64,000 nt of DNA, taken from NCBI GenBank assembly GCA_015698045.1, contig BLAL01000197.1:992001-1056000 (forward strand), given 5' to 3'. The DNA comes from Rhizophagus clarus (taxonomy: Eukaryota; Glomeromycota; Glomeromycetes; Glomerales; Glomeraceae). A program made the position numbers and the translations under genes. Below the pieces are notes generated by a model. The model searched no databases. It was not told the origin of the DNA and saw only the letters and a program-made list of their open reading frames with translations. Shown here piece after piece: positions 23,144-36,021 of this stretch. Numbering within the stretch: position 1 is the first letter of the stretch; every line of letters starts with the position of its first letter.

Positions 23144-26100
23144 TTATTCTTTTTTTAAGTTGAAGAAAAAAATAATTTTATAAAGATAATTTTGTAAAAA
23201 ATTTTTATAAATTTTTTTAAAGTGAATAAGAAAAAAAAAAAATTTTTTTTTTTTTTGAAGAAATTTTTTTGTGGATGGAAGGTATTTTCGATAGGATATT
23301 TATATGTAACTTTTAAGGTTCGGCTTATCATATATTATGTCAAGTATTAAGCAGGAATTCGTTAATCTAATTTATGTATTTTGATTATCATAAAAGTTTT
23401 TTTTTTTTTTGGAAAGTTAGTACAACTGAAAAAAAAAATCTTTAAAAAAAAAACGAGTTTTTTTTAGTTTTTTTAGTTCATTTTTTTTTTTTTTTTTCCT
23501 GCGAAACAAATGAATTCAATTAAACCAAATGAAGACAACAAATCCATCATTAAATTATTTTGTGTAGGCTTATCATTATACCCTTCCAAATTTGTTTTGG
23601 TTTATTTTTTGTTTTAATATAACAACAAATTTTAATGTAGCAATAGTTCATTATCTATGTACGAGGAATATAATTTTTTTTTTTTTTTTTTGTTACCTAT
23701 ATACACTGTTTTGACTATATGTGAGATGACGATCATTAATATTTGATCATTCCCAAATTTATAATGTTGACTATAATATACAAACACGTTGTCGTCATGG
23801 ACGGACCTTTTGTGAAACAAAAAAGTTATTTTTAATACCAAATAATTATGCATGATGACGAATGTCGTTGTGCTCAGATACCAAATAAAAAATATTTCGT
23901 CATAAATTTTTTTTTGTGATGTTAGATTAATAATTTATTTGGCTGTGCCCAATTATTGGACAAAAAAAAAAAAAAATATGAATAAAAAAGAAAAATCGGG
24001 CATACAAAATTCTTAATAAAATCATTTGACTGTGCAAGCATTTCAAAAAAAGATTTAAATCCATGCAAAATAAGTGAGTTATTCACGTAAAACAACGTAA
24101 TGTTATATCTATTCTTAGTGGAAGTTTTTATTTGATTATTTCGTTATATTCATGTTACAAAGATTATCAGCCAAATATCTTAAAGCTCTTATGACGTAAA
24201 TTACCAAATTTAAACTTTTCTCCGTATACAAAGAAAGAAGGTTCGTTATTTATACCTTCTAAACAAGGTCCCATTGTAACTATTCCTTCGCGGTTTATTT
24301 TAATAAAAATGAATATTTTATCGCGTTTGCATATTTATTGTTCTTTTTAAATCAAATATAAATTATTTTCGTCCGTTGTCAGTTCTATTGCATTATTTGT
24401 ATAAATTTATTAAAATTATTATTCTAATTTGGCTCTCATTGAACCATTTATGGTACTTTGTTCTCAGAATTTTTAAGAAGTTATGCACCTATCACAATGA
24501 AATGTAGTAAATATTATGATGTAAAACTTTTGAAGTTTAACTGTTTCACAATTAACATTATAAACAAAATAAAGTTTTTTTTTTCACATGCGTATATCTT
24601 TCTAATCATAAATTTACATATTTATTACGTTAATATATATATATATATATTATATATTATATATATATATATATAATTATATTATCGTTAGATGAGATCA
24701 TAAACTATATAATATATATCATTATATAATAATATAATATACTGCATATATACTGTACGTGTATTATAATCGATTAAGTTAATGATAATGTAAAAGCCTA
24801 ATGACCAAACTTAGAATATTGAAAGGGGCTTTAATATATATTAATTTTTGGCCAGTGAGACGAATCACAATTTTACGTGTTCGAAACCTAAAGTTTCGGA
24901 TTTAATTCGTTGTTAACTTGTGACTTTTAATAAAACTTTTTACGTGCAAAAAATTTTTTATATGACCATTTAAGAAAAGTTGGTGACCATTTTTAAAACA
25001 CAACAATATCAAATGAATGAATACTAATTCTTTCTTTGTGCGCTAAAAATAATCATGACGCGTATTACACGTTTGAAAATGAACGTGTAAAAAAGAAGAT
25101 TCATAATTCTTATATTAATCGATATTATGCGGTGAAATTAAACACAAATTATTTGAAATTTGATCTTTTATTAATATAATAATATAGGAAAAGAAAAGGA
25201 AAATGGATAATTTATTTTCCAGTCGAAAAAAAAAAAATAAATATTTAGCATATTTGATTGAAAAGATGTCATTGGTAGTAATCGATCTTTTTTTTTTTAT
25301 ATTAAATTCCTGAGTACGTAATTATTGTCCGCATAGAATCTAACTCGAAATATATAAAATAACGAAGCATAACAGTTACACGATATTGTAAATGGTCACA
25401 TAATGACATATCACATCTTTATTGATTTTTATTATAAAAAAAAATATATATGTATATTTATATTTACATATATGCATTTTTCATTGATTTTATTGTTTTT
25501 GCATTTCGTAGTATATATTTCTGATGAACAATTGTATCACGTTGTGTCACCAACACTTAATATACATCATACATATTGTTATATACATTATATAGATTTC
25601 TATTAACAGCAATTGCTGTCGATCTTTTTTTTTTGTTCTTTTTTTAACAAAAAAATTAAACAAATATTTAATATTCTTTATTGTTAATTACCGAAAAAAT
25701 ATTTTTTGATTAAATTTAAGTCCAATTAAATTTAATAAAAAAAAATGGTAAAAAAATTTGATTGGTTATAAATGATTTCTTTGTAAATTAATTTTTAGTT
25801 TCGCTTATTCTTTTTTTCTTTTCTTTTTTTTTTTTTTTGTTGTTCTATTCTTAACATTATTTATTATTAAACATATTATTACCTAAGACGATTTTTTAAT
25901 AATACTAAAGGTTTTAGTGGAAATAATTAAAAATTTCCAAATTAAGAAAATTATTATTATTTCTATAGTTCTAAATAGGTTAATCAATTACGTAATTTAG
26001 TCTGTATAATGCCTATATATGGATTATGCAAAAATAGTTACATTCTATGGTTTTTTACGAAAATTCTTTCAGACCCATGCGTGCCAATCAATACATTATG

Positions 26101-26207
26101 TCGGTTTTTAAAAAAAAAAAAAATTTTTTTCAATGTTACGATAATAGAAATAGATAATATGTACATACATACCTTGTTTAATAATAAAAAATATATATTA
26201 TTAGATA
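23144..26207. other. Intergenic DNA, no gene seen
   Basis: Three kilobases of AT-rich DNA with many homopolymers and a (TA)n microsatellite at about 24,632-24,676. No coding signal, RNA gene or inverted-repeat element that I can support. Confidence 0.5.
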
Positions 26208-26757
26208 TATATTTATTTATAAGTCACACATGATCTAGATAAATTTATGTAAAAAAAAAAAAAAAAAAAAATAAATAAAAGTTTCATAATCTTCTATTAT
26301 TCTAATTATCCTTTATTGTCATTATTAGTATAGCCTTTAAATGAAAGTGTAAAGAAGTAATTCATGATACGGGTGGCGGACGGATATTCCGAAGATTCCG
26401 CAAGTGTTAGTTTCTTTATAGGTATTTTCATTTGTTTTACGTAGTAATTCATAATTATTAGATATGTACTGTATATTTTATTTATGAGTCGCACATGATC
26501 TAGATAAATTTATTTAAGAAAAAAAAAATAAATAAATAAATAAAATAAAATAAAATAAAATAAAATAAAATAAAATAAAGAGTTTTATAATTTCAATTAT
26601 CTTAGTTGTTCTTATTGTCGCTCTCAAAAATGGAGTAGCCCGAAATTTAAAGAGGTCATTCAGGTTACAAGATGGCGGACGGACGTTCCGATGGTGTAGA
26701 TCTTTAACAGATGTTTTATCTTTTATGTAATATTTAATCATAATAATTTGATACAAA
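26208..26757. repeat. Diverged tandem duplication of ~270 bp
   Basis: Two consecutive blocks (about 26,208-26,478 and 26,479-26,757) share in order: a CACATGATCTAGATAAATTTA start, an A-rich or AAATA microsatellite tract, a TCTTAGTT/ATTATCC..TTATTGTC segment, and a GGCGGACGGA core followed by TTCCGA. The second block carries an (AAATA)n run of about nine units. No protein is evident. Confidence 0.65.
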
Positions 26758-27231
26758 ACATTTTAATCTTTTAAGGAATTAATTTGGAAAAAAAAGAATT
26801 AAAACATTTATTTAATGAGGGCGTTCGTTCGTATAGTGAAAATTAATCGGAATCCGGTTAATTTACCAAATCAACTCATGTAAAAAAAAAAGCCACAGAT
26901 GAAAAGATATCGTCTGGCGTTCCCTAACAATCTTTGTTAAGGATGATGCGATATGATCGAAGAATCAATTAGTAAACTTCGATTAAGATGTTAAACTTGA
27001 TAAACGAATCAATTTAAAACATTTCGAAAAAAAATTTGCAAAAAAAAAAAAATTATGTTGCTATTGAGCCGCAGAAAGTCGATCCTGCAGGAAACCCAAC
27101 CGTCGTACCACACATACCACTATCGTACAACAAACAAATATGTCGTGAAATAAATACAAAGAAACAGCGGAGTTTCGAAGCATCTCTTAACATTATTCAC
27201 AATGTTCGATAATTCCAAAGTTCACAATTCA

Positions 27232-29075
27232 ATAAATGGATCGAAGAAGCTATTTCTAAGAATCATATAAAACGTCATGAATATAAACATTTTCAAATAA
27301 TGTTGAAAAAATTGAAAATAGTAATTCTGGGAAAGTTTATCGTGCAAATTGGAAAAATTCGGAACATTATTTGATCTTAAAATCTTTTTATAATTTTAAC
27401 GCTGTTACTATAAAGGAAATCATGCATGAGGTAATGATAAAATTTTATTATTGATAATATAATACGAGTGTTACTTTATTAATCATTTAAATTTATTATT
27501 TAGTTTGACCTTCAACGTAAGGTTGATATAATAATATTACTCGGTTATATGGGATCACAGATAAAGGTATGGAATATTTAAAATCATGTATTAATTTAAA
27601 TATATTTCATAATAAACTAATTGTTTTTCTACTTAACTAGAAGATAAAATGATCAGCCAAAATATTTATTAGTAATGGAATACGCTGATAGTGATTCACT
27701 CCAAAACTATTTAAAAAGAAAACTCTCATAAACTTACATGGGAAGATAAATACAAGTTAACATTTTAGTTTGCTTCTACTGTATCATATTTACACAATAA
27801 AGGAATCGTACGTCAGAATCTGATAATTTAATTAATTAATCGGTGTAATTTCAACACTTTCAAGATTTTGCTTATATATTTATATTTTTATACATTAGCA
27901 CTCTGGTAATATATTGGTTCACCAAAGTAACATCAAATTGACCGACTTTGGGTTATCAAAAAGAATTAGAGATGTATCTAAATAAAGTATCAGACTCACT
28001 TGGTATGTTCCTTATATCGACCTAAAAAAGTTCGTAATACAGATATACCCATTAAATGAAAAGAGCGATGTTATACTATTGGAGTACTCTTATGGGAAAT
28101 ATCAAGCGGTCAAACCACCATTTAAAGATGAAATATACGATGATATATTTGCGATGCGTTATCGTTCAGATGATTAGGAAACGCGGGCAGGATTTTAATA
28201 ATTTTAATAACCGGTATTTTATAAAAAAATCCAATATTGATCCAATATTGAAGTCAGTATTAGTAGCATTGACTCCTCTTGGTCGCCATTATTCCTAATG
28301 ACTGAACAATAACTTACTTTATGTTTTATTTTGTTAATTTTAATGTTTGAATGTTGGAATGGTGAACCAACCAATCGACCATCTATTAATGAATTAACTG
28401 CCAAATTGACGAACACACAACATAATTATTTAACAAATACTAGTAATAATCCATTACAAGAAGAATTATCTCAACAGATTATTCAAAATTTTGATAAAAT
28501 TTATATAAAAAAAAAATAGAACCTTCAATTCAAAATATAAATGAAACCATATTTGAAGAAGATTTAAGCGCGATAGTTTATGATTTAATCGATATTGTAG
28601 AGTTAAATGAAGGAAAAGAAGTATTAAGAAAGAAACGATTTCTTGATTATATTAATAATCAAAAGATAAATTTACGAGAAATTTATATTGGCTTTTAAAA
28701 AATCAAGATAGTTCAAATTCTATTTATTTACTTGGATACTTTAATCGAAGTTAATATTAATAAGCAACGAGGAATTGAATTACATCAAAAAGCGGCGAAA
28801 TTAGAAAATAATGCAGCACGATTTGATCTTGGCTATGCGGAAAAGGTATTGAAAAGAATAATAACAAAGCTTTTAAATCAACCAATAAATTAGCAGAAAA
28901 AGGATATTTAGCTGGAATAAATATTGTTATGAAAGAGGACTTGGAACTGAAATTAATGAACATAAGGCGTTTAAATTATATCAAAGATCATCAGATTAAT
29001 AAAATAGGCTGAAAAAACTGTCGAACAAGGAAATCCAGATGCTCAACATAAATTAAAGTTTATTAAAAATATTTA
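27232..29075 (+). pseudogene. Decayed kinase-Sel1 gene
   Basis: The same exon plan as the gene at 2.6-4.8 kb can be followed. Exon 1 ends ..NSEHYLILKSFYNFNAV and TIKEIMHE before GTAATG at 27,432. Exon 2 is near 27,505-27,565 and exon 3 (LVMEYADSDSLQNYL) near 27,650-27,830. Exon 4 starts at about 27,900 (HSGNILVHQSNIKLTDFGLS). The last exon, from about 28,345, has ECWNGEPTNRPSINELTAKL and then the linker and one or two Sel1 repeats (IELHQKAAKLENNAARFDL). The HRD loop region reads GIVRQNL, and there are many stops and frameshifts (for example TAA after RDVSK and after IYIKKK). The Sel1 part is shortened. Clearly inactive. Confidence 0.8.
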
Positions 29076-30566
29076 AACATTTATTTTTTTAGCTATGTTA
29101 TAGAGTATTTTTACTTCATGTCTTCATATATATAATTGTCGTACCATAAAGCGATTGGTTGTATAATAAAATTACAATAAACATTCTTACATATTGAAAT
29201 ATCAATATGATGACCGAGTCATTTTGAATAATGAAAAATATTTAATTTTTTGGTAAGATATATTTTTCGTTACTGCAAGACTTGGCAAAAAAATTAGTTA
29301 TACACAGGCAGAGCCTTAATGATAATAACGTCGACCAATATCTAAAAAGGTAAGATAACTAACGTTGTAGATTTGTGGGCGAAACCTTAAGAGTTTGATT
29401 CCGAAATTTATTGAAACTAGTTTCGCCAATATGAATGAATCATGCAGTACATAGTTCATTCAACATATTGTTCTTAATACATAATTTTCTGAAATACCGC
29501 CAACATGGTTGGGCAAATTCATGTAAGCATTTTCTTAACGCTCTTTTATAATGTCGCATAAACAATAAGGATTTATGAAATTGGGATTTGTGTAATTATT
29601 CAAACAAATTTAATTAAACATACAAATTATGGAAATCGAATCACAGAAATAGTGTGTTGCCGTGCATGAACATAATTTAAAAGTTATTTTACTGGCTATT
29701 ATACGCAAAATCTAGAATATAAAGCTCTCGATCAATCAAATTTCCAAGAATATTCTTAGTACATGAAAGAATGAAACTTATTAATCAATTATAAATTCTT
29801 GCTTTTGATCGTATATAGAGACTAGTGGTGAGTTTTAGTTTCCGTTATCCAGGACCGGACCGTGAACCAGGACCGGAACCAGAACCGATCGGTCATATAA
29901 AAGTATTGTTGAGTTATTTTAATTAGTATAACATTGGTAAGAATTATCATAGTCCGATTAGCCCGTGCTATAACAATCTGTCGGTGTCATACATCAGATC
30001 TAGGACCAGACTGTTAACATTTCTAGCCTTTTAATTCATGCATTTTTAAACGTTTGTTATGGTGTAAATTATCAATATTAAATTAGGGAAATAGGATTAG
30101 CTACAATACAACCAATAAAACTCAATCTGAATGAAAAAAAAATATATATATATTTTTTTTATTGCGAAAGAATTTATTTATTTATTTATTTATTTGAGTA
30201 TAACGACAGTACAACGCATGGCGTAGTTGAAATTACATGAAAATTGCCAAGCAAAAATCGAAGTAATCTACTAAACTACATCAAAATTCCCTCCGAAAAA
30301 GAAACCGCTCTGCCATATTTTAAAAACACAATTATGGCTAGCCTGTTGTACGCGGGCATATTGCGAAAGAATCTGCATCGTCAAAATACCCATGTTACAC
30401 AGAGTAGAGATTCACGTGAACAAGGTTGATGATTATTTCTTTTGAAACTTTGTGAAACGTGTCGCAAAATTAACTTCTTATGAAATTTAATTAGAATCAG
30501 CCAATAAAATAAACTTTTTTTGTGCCTAGAATAAACCATTTCACGGTTAATTAACAATTGTCAGTC
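29076..30566. other. Intergenic DNA, no gene seen
   Basis: AT-rich. A small G/C-richer patch with repeated GGACCGG/GAACC motifs lies at about 29,850-29,900, and a (TTTA)n microsatellite at about 30,172-30,196. A 61-codon frame at 30,244-30,429 is not supported by any recognisable motif. Confidence 0.45.
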
Positions 30567-31501
30567 TAGTGTTGCGATCCGTTGATCCGTTAATCTGTCA
30601 ATCCGCGGATTCATCCGATTTAGAGTCATCCGTTATAGTTTCGGTCGGATGACGGATGCATCCGGGTAGGAAAAACGGATCATCCGGATGATCTGTATAG
30701 GGGAAAAAAAAAATATACTAAAAAAAAAAATGTTCATCCGTCCCGATGATCCGTATATATTTGCGTCAGATGCCAATTTTGAATTTTTAAAAAAGAATAT
30801 TATCACGAATATGAATTTGTTTATGCTGAAAATTTAAAATTATATGTTTACAAAGATTAGTAACAAGTTTACTTACTTAGACATCTAAGATACATTGAGA
30901 CTAAAAAATTCAATGCTTATTTGTTTAAAGTATATAATTTATTACGAGTCAGATTATTTTCAGGATGTGTGTAATTCATCATGACGTGCAAGTCCACATA
31001 CGTACTGGAGGCAACTTATTAGCAAAAAAAAAAGTTTTCTTATAGACATTTACATCTGACACGCGTCAGTTGTCATCTGACGCAAACCGATGTTGACCAC
31101 AACATATAAATACAGTCGTACCTCCATATAGTCACCCCCTATATAAGCACATCATATATATAAGCACATATTTGAGCTTTTTGAATGGTAAAAATTATTA
31201 GAAGAATCCTTCCCTATAGTCACAATCATAATAGCACCTCTTTATAAGCACATTGTGCTTTAAAAGTCACTATGTGCCCGACTGCGTGACTATAGGGAGG
31301 TACCACTGTATAGGAAAAAAAAAAAATGCTAAAAACAATATTATTAGCATTACGATCCGGATGAAACCGTAATCCGATACATCCAGATGTATTCGGCGTA
31401 TATCCGGATTGATGAAGGATGAACTCGCGGATCAATTACGAATATTCGAATCATTTTGAATCGGATTGACGGATCACTGATTCACCCGGATTGCAACACT
31501 A
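30567..31501. mobile_element. Non-autonomous hAT-like element
   Basis: The ends TAGTGTTGCGATCCG and the inverted TAGTGTTGCAATCCGGGTG fit the hAT end pattern (TA/CA-G-TG). Both subterminal zones are rich in GGATCATCCG/ATCCGTTGATCCG-type repeats. No transposase is encoded. The flanking 8-bp sequences do not match well, so any target duplication has decayed. It contains a younger MITE (31,111-31,310). Confidence 0.65.
31111..31310. mobile_element. 200-bp Tc1/mariner-like MITE
   Basis: The left end TACAGTCGTACCTCCATATA and right end (reverse complement TACAGTGGTACCTCCCTATA) are inverted over about 24 bp, with TA at the borders. It is inserted in the hAT-like element. The internal TATAAGCACAT motifs recall the MITE at 15,057. 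Confidence 0.8.
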
Positions 31502-31926
31502 GTTCCAGTGATATTTGTTGAAAAAAATTATCTTAAAAATAAAGTCGACAGACTTCAAATATTTATTTGATTATTTCATTTAGATAAATTATCAGGCTGA
31601 ATTGCTGCGTTAGCCAAATTTTGATCTTTTGTTATCGAATAATTTATCATAGTTAAATAACCGTTCGTTTATTTAAAACGTATTCAAGATATTTACAGTC
31701 CAGATTTTTACATTAGTTAAAATCGTTAATTTATATTTTAACTGTTATAGACTTATAGGGTTTGTTGTGTCAATATTTTATTGGAATTTTATTATTTTCT
31801 TTTAATGATTATTGGCAGCTCAAGAGTTTGGAAACTAGAGATGATAAATGAGATTCATTCCGTTGTATAACTATATAGAATCATACTGCATTATGATAAA
31901 GTAGTTTTTTTTTTTAAAAAAAATAA
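31502..31926. other. Intergenic DNA, no gene seen
   Basis: Short AT-rich spacer between elements; nothing supportable. Confidence 0.45.
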
Positions 31927-32194
31927 TTAATTAATTAATTCGTGATCTGTGAGTCAACTGCAAAAAATTCGGTGCAAATTTATCACTAGTAATTAAAATA
32001 ATACTATTTATCTGTACGGTGTACTCATTCAACACCAACATACTTTAATACATAATATAATCCCAAAGATTCAAATAGCCTATTTTTTAAAATAACTTTT
32101 TCACATAATTTTTCACTTTTATTTGATGCCACGCCAGATTCCCATTTTCTGCAGCCTTTGCAGTTAACTCACAGATCACGAATTAATTAATTAA
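31927..32194. mobile_element. ~270-bp inverted-repeat element (TTAATTAATTAATTCGTG ends)
   Basis: TTAATTAATTCGTGATCTGT followed by GAGTCAACTGCA at the left is inverted at the right (TGCAGTTAACTCACAGATCA then CGAATTAATTAA). The arms are about 36 bp and the interior is AT-rich. The precise border and target duplication cannot be fixed because the ends are ATTA repeats. Confidence 0.65.
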
Positions 32195-32598
32195 AAAAAT
32201 ATAATTCATAAACTGACCACATAGTGCTGGTCGGTGTAAGTGCGGTATATAAATGTCATGTGATCTAGGAGATTAAGTTTGGCCAGGATTAAGATTTTAA
32301 TTATTGATGTAAGAGTTCAGAAAATAAAAAAAAAATTTTACATACCAAACTTCTACTATTTACCAAACTTTTGCCTTTGAACTATCACGAGTTCAGTACA
32401 TCAAGGTTGATTTCCAATTACGTTTATATGATGGTCATTATTATTGGTAAAACTAGTGTTCTGAAAGGGTCGAATCGGGTCAGGTTTGAGGATGTACTCA
32501 AACTCGACCCAGATATAAAAACCAACCCGTACAAATACTTGGGTTAATATTTGTATAACCCGACCCTGATCCGACCTGATATAGTTTAACCCCTGGAT

Positions 32599-32696
32599 AT
32601 ACTTGCCGCCCATTCCTCAAAAAGGAAATTTAAACAATGAGATCGACATGAAATCATTGTTTAAATTTCCTTTTTTGGAGAATGGGCGGCAAGTAT
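32599..32696. mobile_element. 98-bp palindromic MITE with 10-bp duplication
   Basis: The whole element is a near-perfect inverted repeat: ATACTTGCCGCCCATTC at one end and its exact complement at the other, with GGAAATTTAAACAATGA arms around a short centre. ACCCCTGGAT flanks it on both sides (32,589-32,598 and 32,697-32,706). A 9-10-bp duplication points to a Mutator-like origin. Confidence 0.8.
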
Positions 32697-32851
32697 ACCC
32701 CTGGATGACCCAGGTCGAATAAAATTTTTAACAAATTTGTTTATGATCAGCAAGATAATAGTATATGTATGTCGCACAATTTTTACAAAAAACGATTTTT
32801 ATAAGTTTTATTTAAATTTTTATCATAAAATTATAAAATTTATAATTCTCA

Positions 32852-35490
32852 TTAAATCCTCCTCATTCCCACCATGATTTCAAACACATACAAGCGCGAA
32901 TTGTTTTTTTTTTTGAGATTGCTTCTTTTTGCCGTTATCAAATCAGTTCCGCCAGAAAAGATCCGTTCTACTGGAACACTTGTAGCTAAATTAAAAATCA
33001 TTTGATTAACTAATATTTTTAGTAATGTTAAAATGGATATTTTTTTTTTTACCTGCAATTGCAAGATAATCTCTTGCCATTGCCGCTAGGTGAGTGTACT
33101 CTACTTCATTTAACTATATGTTTATTAATGAATTAGTAAAATCAAATAAAGTATATTAAATGTTATTAAATATATACCTTCCACCACAGTAGAACATCTT
33201 GATTTTGATCTGCTCGAGGGTTTTTTAAGTATATTTCTACTTCATTTTGATGATTTTTCTTTTTACCAAAAATGTGATCTAAGAATTCATTATCATTATC
33301 ATCAACAACTTCTACATTAGTAGAGCCAGGTGCATAATTAGTATTATAAGCATTAAGAACTGTGTCCTTTGCATAATGAATAAAACTTTGTTTCCACTTA
33401 TTATCTTCATAGTAACCCAACTTAAACCGCGGATCAAGCACTATAAATCATCTATGTTAGTTATTATTCAGTTGTAAAAAAAATTTTATTATTTTATATC
33501 TCTTACCAGTAGCGATTGTATACATAGTAGTTTCATCAGATTTTTCATAATAAAACTCAAGTTTCTTCAATCCTGCTTTAACAGCAATTACTATATCATT
33601 AGAACTATCAAAATTTTCACAATATGCTTCAAGCCTATCCATTAAATAATTATATATTGGTATGGAAGAAGAAAGCATAGGATATTTTGCAGTTGAAAGT
33701 ATTTTAGTAGTTTGTACAAATATCTATTTAACATAAAATAAAAATTTTCTAATTAATAATAAGGATTAAATTTATCAATAAAACTTTTTTATTTATCAAC
33801 TTTCTTACCTTCAAAACGGAAATAATCTCATTTATTTTATCCCATTCATCATCAGTGATTTCAAAATTTCTAAGGTCTTTATCTGAATTTACCATTGCAT
33901 CTATTGCCTATAAAATAAAAAATAATATTATATTAATATAAATATAAAAAAAGCAAACGTATTTATTAAATACCCTAACCTCACGCATCATAAATGCATG
34001 GCTAAGCATATCAAATGTAGAGTTCCACCATGTTCTAACATCTAAGATATGGCTAAGTTCTTTAAGATTAGCAGCTTCAGCATGACGTGCAAACCTTTCT
34101 TGGCGTTGTGGTGATAATTTTACTTTTACCACAAGCTTATGAAGCTAAATAATTATGTAGTAAAATTAATATTATAATAATTAAAAAATTTAAAGAAATA
34201 TGAAAAATCAATCTACTTTTGGAATTATTTCTCCAGCATTTGTAGATGAATCCATATCATCCATAATTTCATCTTCAATTTGTGCTTCACCAGCTTTAAC
34301 TTGCTTTAAAATTTCTTGTACAACTAAATTTATTATATGAGCAAGGCATTGACAATGGGAATTGGTAGCATTAAAAGAAATATTTTTCCTTTGACAAGTA
34401 TTTTCTAAATACTTCATAAAGGTAATATTGTTTGAAGTATTATCACTAGTAACTGCAAAAATCTGTTAAAGTTATAATAATTTTATTAATTATATTTTAA
34501 GTTTATATAAATATAAAATTATTTTATTTACCTTTGTTAAAATTCCAAATTTATGACAACTTCTTACAAAAGCATTACAGAGGTTCTCATCAGAATAAGG
34601 GCCAGAAAGATCTATAAAATCTAATAGTTTATCCTGAAGCCTCCAATTTTTAGTAATCCAGTGTACTGTTATAGCTAAAAAGGAGTAGCTATTCATTGAT
34701 ATCCATGAATCTAAGGCAAAAGAAATTCTTCCTGGAGCACTCTATTAAATAAAATTAAATTGTAAAATAAAAAAAATAAAATTTTCTAAAAACTTTTCAT
34801 GCATATATTTAAAATACCTGAAACAATTCACTCATTCTTTTTTGTTCAACCTTAAAATTTTCTAATATATCATTTTTTATCATGTCTGCTGATGGAACCA
34901 GTGCATCTGAATTTAATATTTTTATCATCTTTCAAAAATATTTATTTTCTAATATTATAAACGGTTGATCATCATCAATTACCCATTTGGTAACAAACTC
35001 ACAAAAATCTTTTTATGTAAACTTCAAAAAAAAAAAATTTAAATTATTTTAATATTCATATATAATCACATCTTTTTATTTTGTATTATTTATTAACATA
35101 CTTTAGATGGAAATTTTGTATGGTTTACAAATTCATCTAATGTACTTTGGGTTTCAACCATTAAATTCTTTGCTTTTTTTGGATTTTTATTCAGATGATT
35201 ACGTTTTAAATGGTGCCAAAGATTTGTTGTATTAGAATTACCAATCTTGTGAAGCCATGTTTTATCCCTAAAATTTAGAAAGATAGATTTATATTTAATT
35301 TATTTATAAAATACTTGAATATTCAAGTAAATTTCAATATTTATGGGCAGTTCAGGCACTTAACCATGTGATGAGTTTTTGCATTTTTGTGCTCTTGTGG
35401 AAGTTCTTTTTCTTCAAAAAGTTCTTTAGTAAACAGTTTACTTCTTAGAGAAGGTCGCTTTTCAAGAGTTGTTTTCTCAGCCTCACTCAT
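32852..35490 (-). pseudogene. hAT transposase (BED finger, RNase-H fold, dimerisation domain), decayed
   Basis: Pieces in order on the minus strand: an N-terminal start near 35,490 (MSEAEKTTLEKRPSLRSKLF); a BED-like zinc finger near 35,150-35,280 (KTWLHKIGNSNTTNLWHHLK then RNHLNKNPKKAKNL); IAFALDSWISMNSYSFLAIT-like DDE core around 34,680; HCQCLAHIINLVVQEIL at about 34,330; WWNSTFDMLSHAFMMRE at about 33,990; MLDPRFKLGYYEDNKWK at about 33,430; and the hAT C-terminal dimerisation motif ATSVPVERIFSGGTDLI near 32,970. Short AT-rich gaps with GT-AG steps separate some pieces, so part of the fragmentation may be introns. TAA-bearing gaps and frame changes suggest it is inactive. Confidence 0.75.
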
Positions 35491-35726
35491 TTTTATAAAC
35501 AAAGTTAGAAATTAAAATCACATGTGAAAATTTTAATTCAAAATCATCATTAAATCCAGATCAACCCAGGTCAACTCAGGTCAAGCTAAGCTATGACCCT
35601 AATCTGACAGGTCAGGTTGAATATAGGACTCGTGTCAAATAATGACAAACCTGATTCAGATTTTAAATACGAGTCAGGTCAAATGACTTGAGTTTGACCT
35701 GACCCTTTTGGAACACTAGTTAAAAC

Positions 35727-36015
35727 TGATTAGGTTGATAAACTTTTTTTTTTTAAACATCCTTTTTTCTTTATTCCCTTTTCCTTTATTCTTTCTTCAT
35801 TCCCTTGCACTTTTCTTTCCTTTATATTTTCGCTTTTCCTTATTCCTTTTCCCTTATTTTCCAATTATCTGGTCCTTTCCCTCCTCTATCATCCTTTGCC
35901 TCTTAGTTTTCCCTACGCTTTTTCAAGTAGATTTTGACAGGGAAGAGGGATTTTTTTGAATTTATTTCTTAATAAAATGTTTTATTTCTATTTTACTTTA
36001 TTTTTTTCCTAGACG
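35727..36015. other. Pyrimidine-rich spacer and start of Polinton target repeat
   Basis: 35,735-35,900 is almost pure C/T on the plus strand. From about 35,950 the sequence matches the degenerate ~120-bp array that resumes at 52,653 (ATAAAATGTTTTATTTCTAT followed by TTTTTCCTAG), into which the Polinton inserted. Confidence 0.6.
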
Positions 36016-36021
36016 ACCAAG

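Larger units (their letters stand above)
32454..35718 (-). mobile_element. hAT transposon, 3.3 kb, with 8-bp target duplication
   Basis: The ends are TAGTGTTCTGAAAGGGTC and the inverted TAGTGTTCCAAAAGGGTC. The element is flanked by GGTAAAAC (32,446-32,453) and GTTAAAAC (35,719-35,726), a 7/8 match expected for an old 8-bp hAT duplication. Subterminal regions are full of GGGTCAGGT/GACCTGACC repeats. It carries a decayed BED-finger/hAT transposase on the minus strand and a 98-bp palindromic MITE near the left end. Confidence 0.85.

Noticed and set aside
30244-30429. 61-codon ORF (MPSKNRSNLLNYIK..)
   Set aside because: No domain, no homologue recognised and no supporting context. It could be a transposon scrap but cannot be supported.
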